In this document: piece by piece, positions 55,667 through 56,840 of the stretch
How the letters are laid out: each line of letters begins with the position of its first letter
How positions within the stretch are numbered: position 1 is the first letter of the stretch
DNA from: Legionella septentrionalis
GTDB lineage: Bacteria; Pseudomonadota; Gammaproteobacteria; Legionellales; Legionellaceae
NCBI RefSeq assembly: GCF_003989745.1
Contig: NZ_RZGS01000014.1
Location: 1-56,840 of the forward strand
Length of the DNA: 56,840 bases
Direction: 5' to 3'
The notes under the pieces: generated by a model
What the model saw: only the letters and a program-made list of their open reading frames with translations
What the model was told of the DNA's origin: nothing
Databases searched by the model: none
Made by a program: the position numbers and the translations under genes

Positions 55667-56114
55667 CAAAACCCGTTATGCTATGAAGTTCCTTATGCTC
55701 TAGGGCAAGCGGCTTTTGGTGTTTATATGCATAACAAATTCATATGAAAAAAATGAAAGCAGAAGAATCTATATATGAGCAGGGCGAGCAACTATCTTCT
55801 CTGAAATTTTAACTATAAAAAATCTTCCAAGCTATTAAACATTTCCTTTCGAGAATAAACTCTCAAATTGTATAATTTAGACTCTACACCAATTACAGAG
55901 TCCATGTTAAGGTGTGCTGCGATCGAATAGAGGCGTTTAGGTGAATAGATGATAGGTGCGAGGTAGAAGCAACTATATTTAATGCATAAAGTTCCGCCCG
56001 CTTGTGCTTTAGCATATTAACAACCGCAATTGATATAACCCGCTAACCTTTCGTAAAATCAATATAAGCAAGCTGCGAGCTGTTTAACAACTAACGCGTT
56101 TTCACCTCGATTAC
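55667..56114. other. 448-bp stretch without a credible gene
   Basis: Only very short frames occur (for example MKKMKAEESIYEQGEQLSS from about 55744). No tRNA, terminator or repeat is evident. It looks like decayed sequence next to an insertion element. Confidence 0.5.
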
Positions 56115-56721
56115 TCATACTGCCAAAAGTTTACTTTCCTCGATCTCACATTCGTTACTTATTTGCCCTATATTTAATTTAAAGAATGAGTGTATGCTTT
56201 TAGCGCTCGCAGATTTATTACTGAATACTTGAAATTTAAATTTTGACTCACTTGATAAGCTTTCGATTGTTATTTCATGGTTCTCAGGGCTATAAGTGGC
56301 ATATAAATCTTCAATGGTACAATTTGTTTGTTCTAAGTACCCTTCCAGAGTTAATAATTTGTTTGTTAAAGTCTCTATACCGTCTAGGGCAAGAACCTGT
56401 TGATGATCCAACCTTGAAATCACACTTGAAATAAGATGCGCTGCGACGATGATAGGAATTAGCAATAACGTAAGAACTAGGGAGACGAGATTTATAACCG
56501 ATATTAATCCTATTGTGAGCAATGCTAAAGGGAAAAAAGCGAGATTCGTCGGAATAGAATCGATTTCGCTAAGAATATCCGTCATCTTAATCATGATTGG
56601 GGTGATAAAAAGCGTGCACCAATCGATTAATCCTACATGTCTCGTATTTTTTCGTGTGTCTCCAGCAAATACAGTACCCACATCGGAAATTTTTTGTATT
56701 AGGCTCGTTCTAAGAAATCTA
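56115..56721 (-). pseudogene. Membrane-protein gene, 5' end probably lost to an insertion element
   Basis: From a GTG at 56681 the frame gives 188 residues with two long hydrophobic stretches (LAFFPLALLTIGLISVINL and SLVLTLLLIPIIVAAHLIS) and a hydrophilic C-terminal part ending in EIEESKLLAV. The frame stays open upstream of the GTG, through PRFLRTSLIQKISD, up to the IS terminal repeat at 56722, with no stop and no ATG. The natural start was therefore probably further right and has been cut off. No family recognised; small Legionella proteins with this double-helix hairpin are common in accessory regions. Confidence 0.6.
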
Positions 56722-56840
56722 GGGCGTGTTTTTAAAGTTTTTCAAACTATTAAAAATCTGATAAAAAGCCTCCATAGTGAAAATGGAGCAAATGGATGTC
56801 AAGATTTGTTATTGATGACAAAATGTGGAACAAATTAGAA
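56722..56840 (+). mobile_element. IS5-type insertion element, left end (runs off right edge)
   Basis: The sequence from 56722 (GGGCGTGTTTTTAAAG) has the look of an IS terminal repeat. It is preceded by TA (56720-56721), the target duplicated by the IS427 subgroup. The transposase start is 74 bp inside. The exact end cannot be fixed without the other terminus. Confidence 0.6.
56796..56840 (+). CDS. IS5-type transposase, N-terminal fragment (runs off right edge)
   Basis: ATG at 56796 gives MSRFVIDDKMWNKLE before the window ends. It is a relative of the fragment at the left edge (MSRMVIDDEMWSRLE) but differs in 5 of 15 residues and more at DNA level, so the two are separate elements. A GGAGCAAATGG stretch precedes the ATG. 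Confidence 0.6.
   Translation, partial: MSRFVIDDKMWNKLE

Overview
The window looks like a chromosomal segment of a Legionella-type gammaproteobacterium. It is AT-rich and carries the canonical gammaproteobacterial kdsDC-lptCAB / mlaFEDCB-ibaG-murA divergon. It also has a type II secretion GspC without a visible PDZ domain and several large or repeat-rich proteins of the kind that make up Dot/Icm effector repertoires (LRR protein, YADAYEK-repeat protein, a giant SecA-like protein). The genus assignment is inference from gene content; no rRNA marker is present.

Layout: (1) The left edge is the start of an IS5-type transposase reading outward, with a CCCTCTCCC inverted repeat, followed by nadE (minus). 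(2) 1.9-8.0 kb holds a SWIM/SNF2 helicase, a DUF2147 protein, dnaB-alr, a glycine-zipper lipoprotein ending in a perfect terminator, and a short PEP-octapeptide-repeat protein. (3) 8.1-17.4 kb is one 9.3-kb gene for a ~3,090-residue protein with a SecA-like DEAD motor in its middle. (4) 17.5-24.2 kb, minus strand: glsA, then an operon kdsD-kdsC-lptC-lptA-lptB that runs directly into trpG-trpD-trpC. (5) 24.3-29.6 kb, plus strand: mlaFEDCB, ibaG, murA and a Nif3-family gene. (6) 29.8-34.2 kb: a UbiA-type membrane prenyltransferase with a WbpM/FlaA1-type sugar-nucleotide dehydratase, then a convergent amino-acid permease. (7) 34.6-41.0 kb, accessory: a GNAT enzyme, tRNA-Ser(GGA), a long nested hairpin, a BspA-type LRR membrane protein, a cysteine-containing exported protein, nagZ and the YADAYEK-repeat protein. 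(8) 41.1-47 kb: a DAACS transporter preceded by a 26-codon leader ORF ending Cys-Cys-Cys-Cys-stop, dapD-dapE, a UDP-sugar 4-epimerase and a Cys/Met-metabolism PLP enzyme. (9) 47-54 kb: a PAS-GGDEF-EAL protein, kmo, a sigma-54-type promoter driving a haem-oxygenase-fold protein plus a flavin oxidoreductase and gspC, a Sel1 lipoprotein and a CaCA antiporter. (10) 55-56.8 kb is a gene-poor, decayed tail. It holds a 188-codon membrane-protein remnant whose reading frame stays open to the terminal repeat of a second IS5-type element, which runs off the right edge.

Functionally the core of the window is envelope biogenesis: Kdo synthesis, LPS export, outer-membrane lipid asymmetry, peptidoglycan precursors (alr, murA, dapD/E) and muropeptide recycling (nagZ). 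Nucleotide-sugar enzymes and tryptophan/NAD metabolism are also represented. The most novel-looking items are the SecA-like giant protein, the Cys-rich leader upstream of the DAACS transporter, and the sigma-54-driven pair made of a candidate diiron oxidase and a flavoprotein that appears to lack the covalent flavin histidine.
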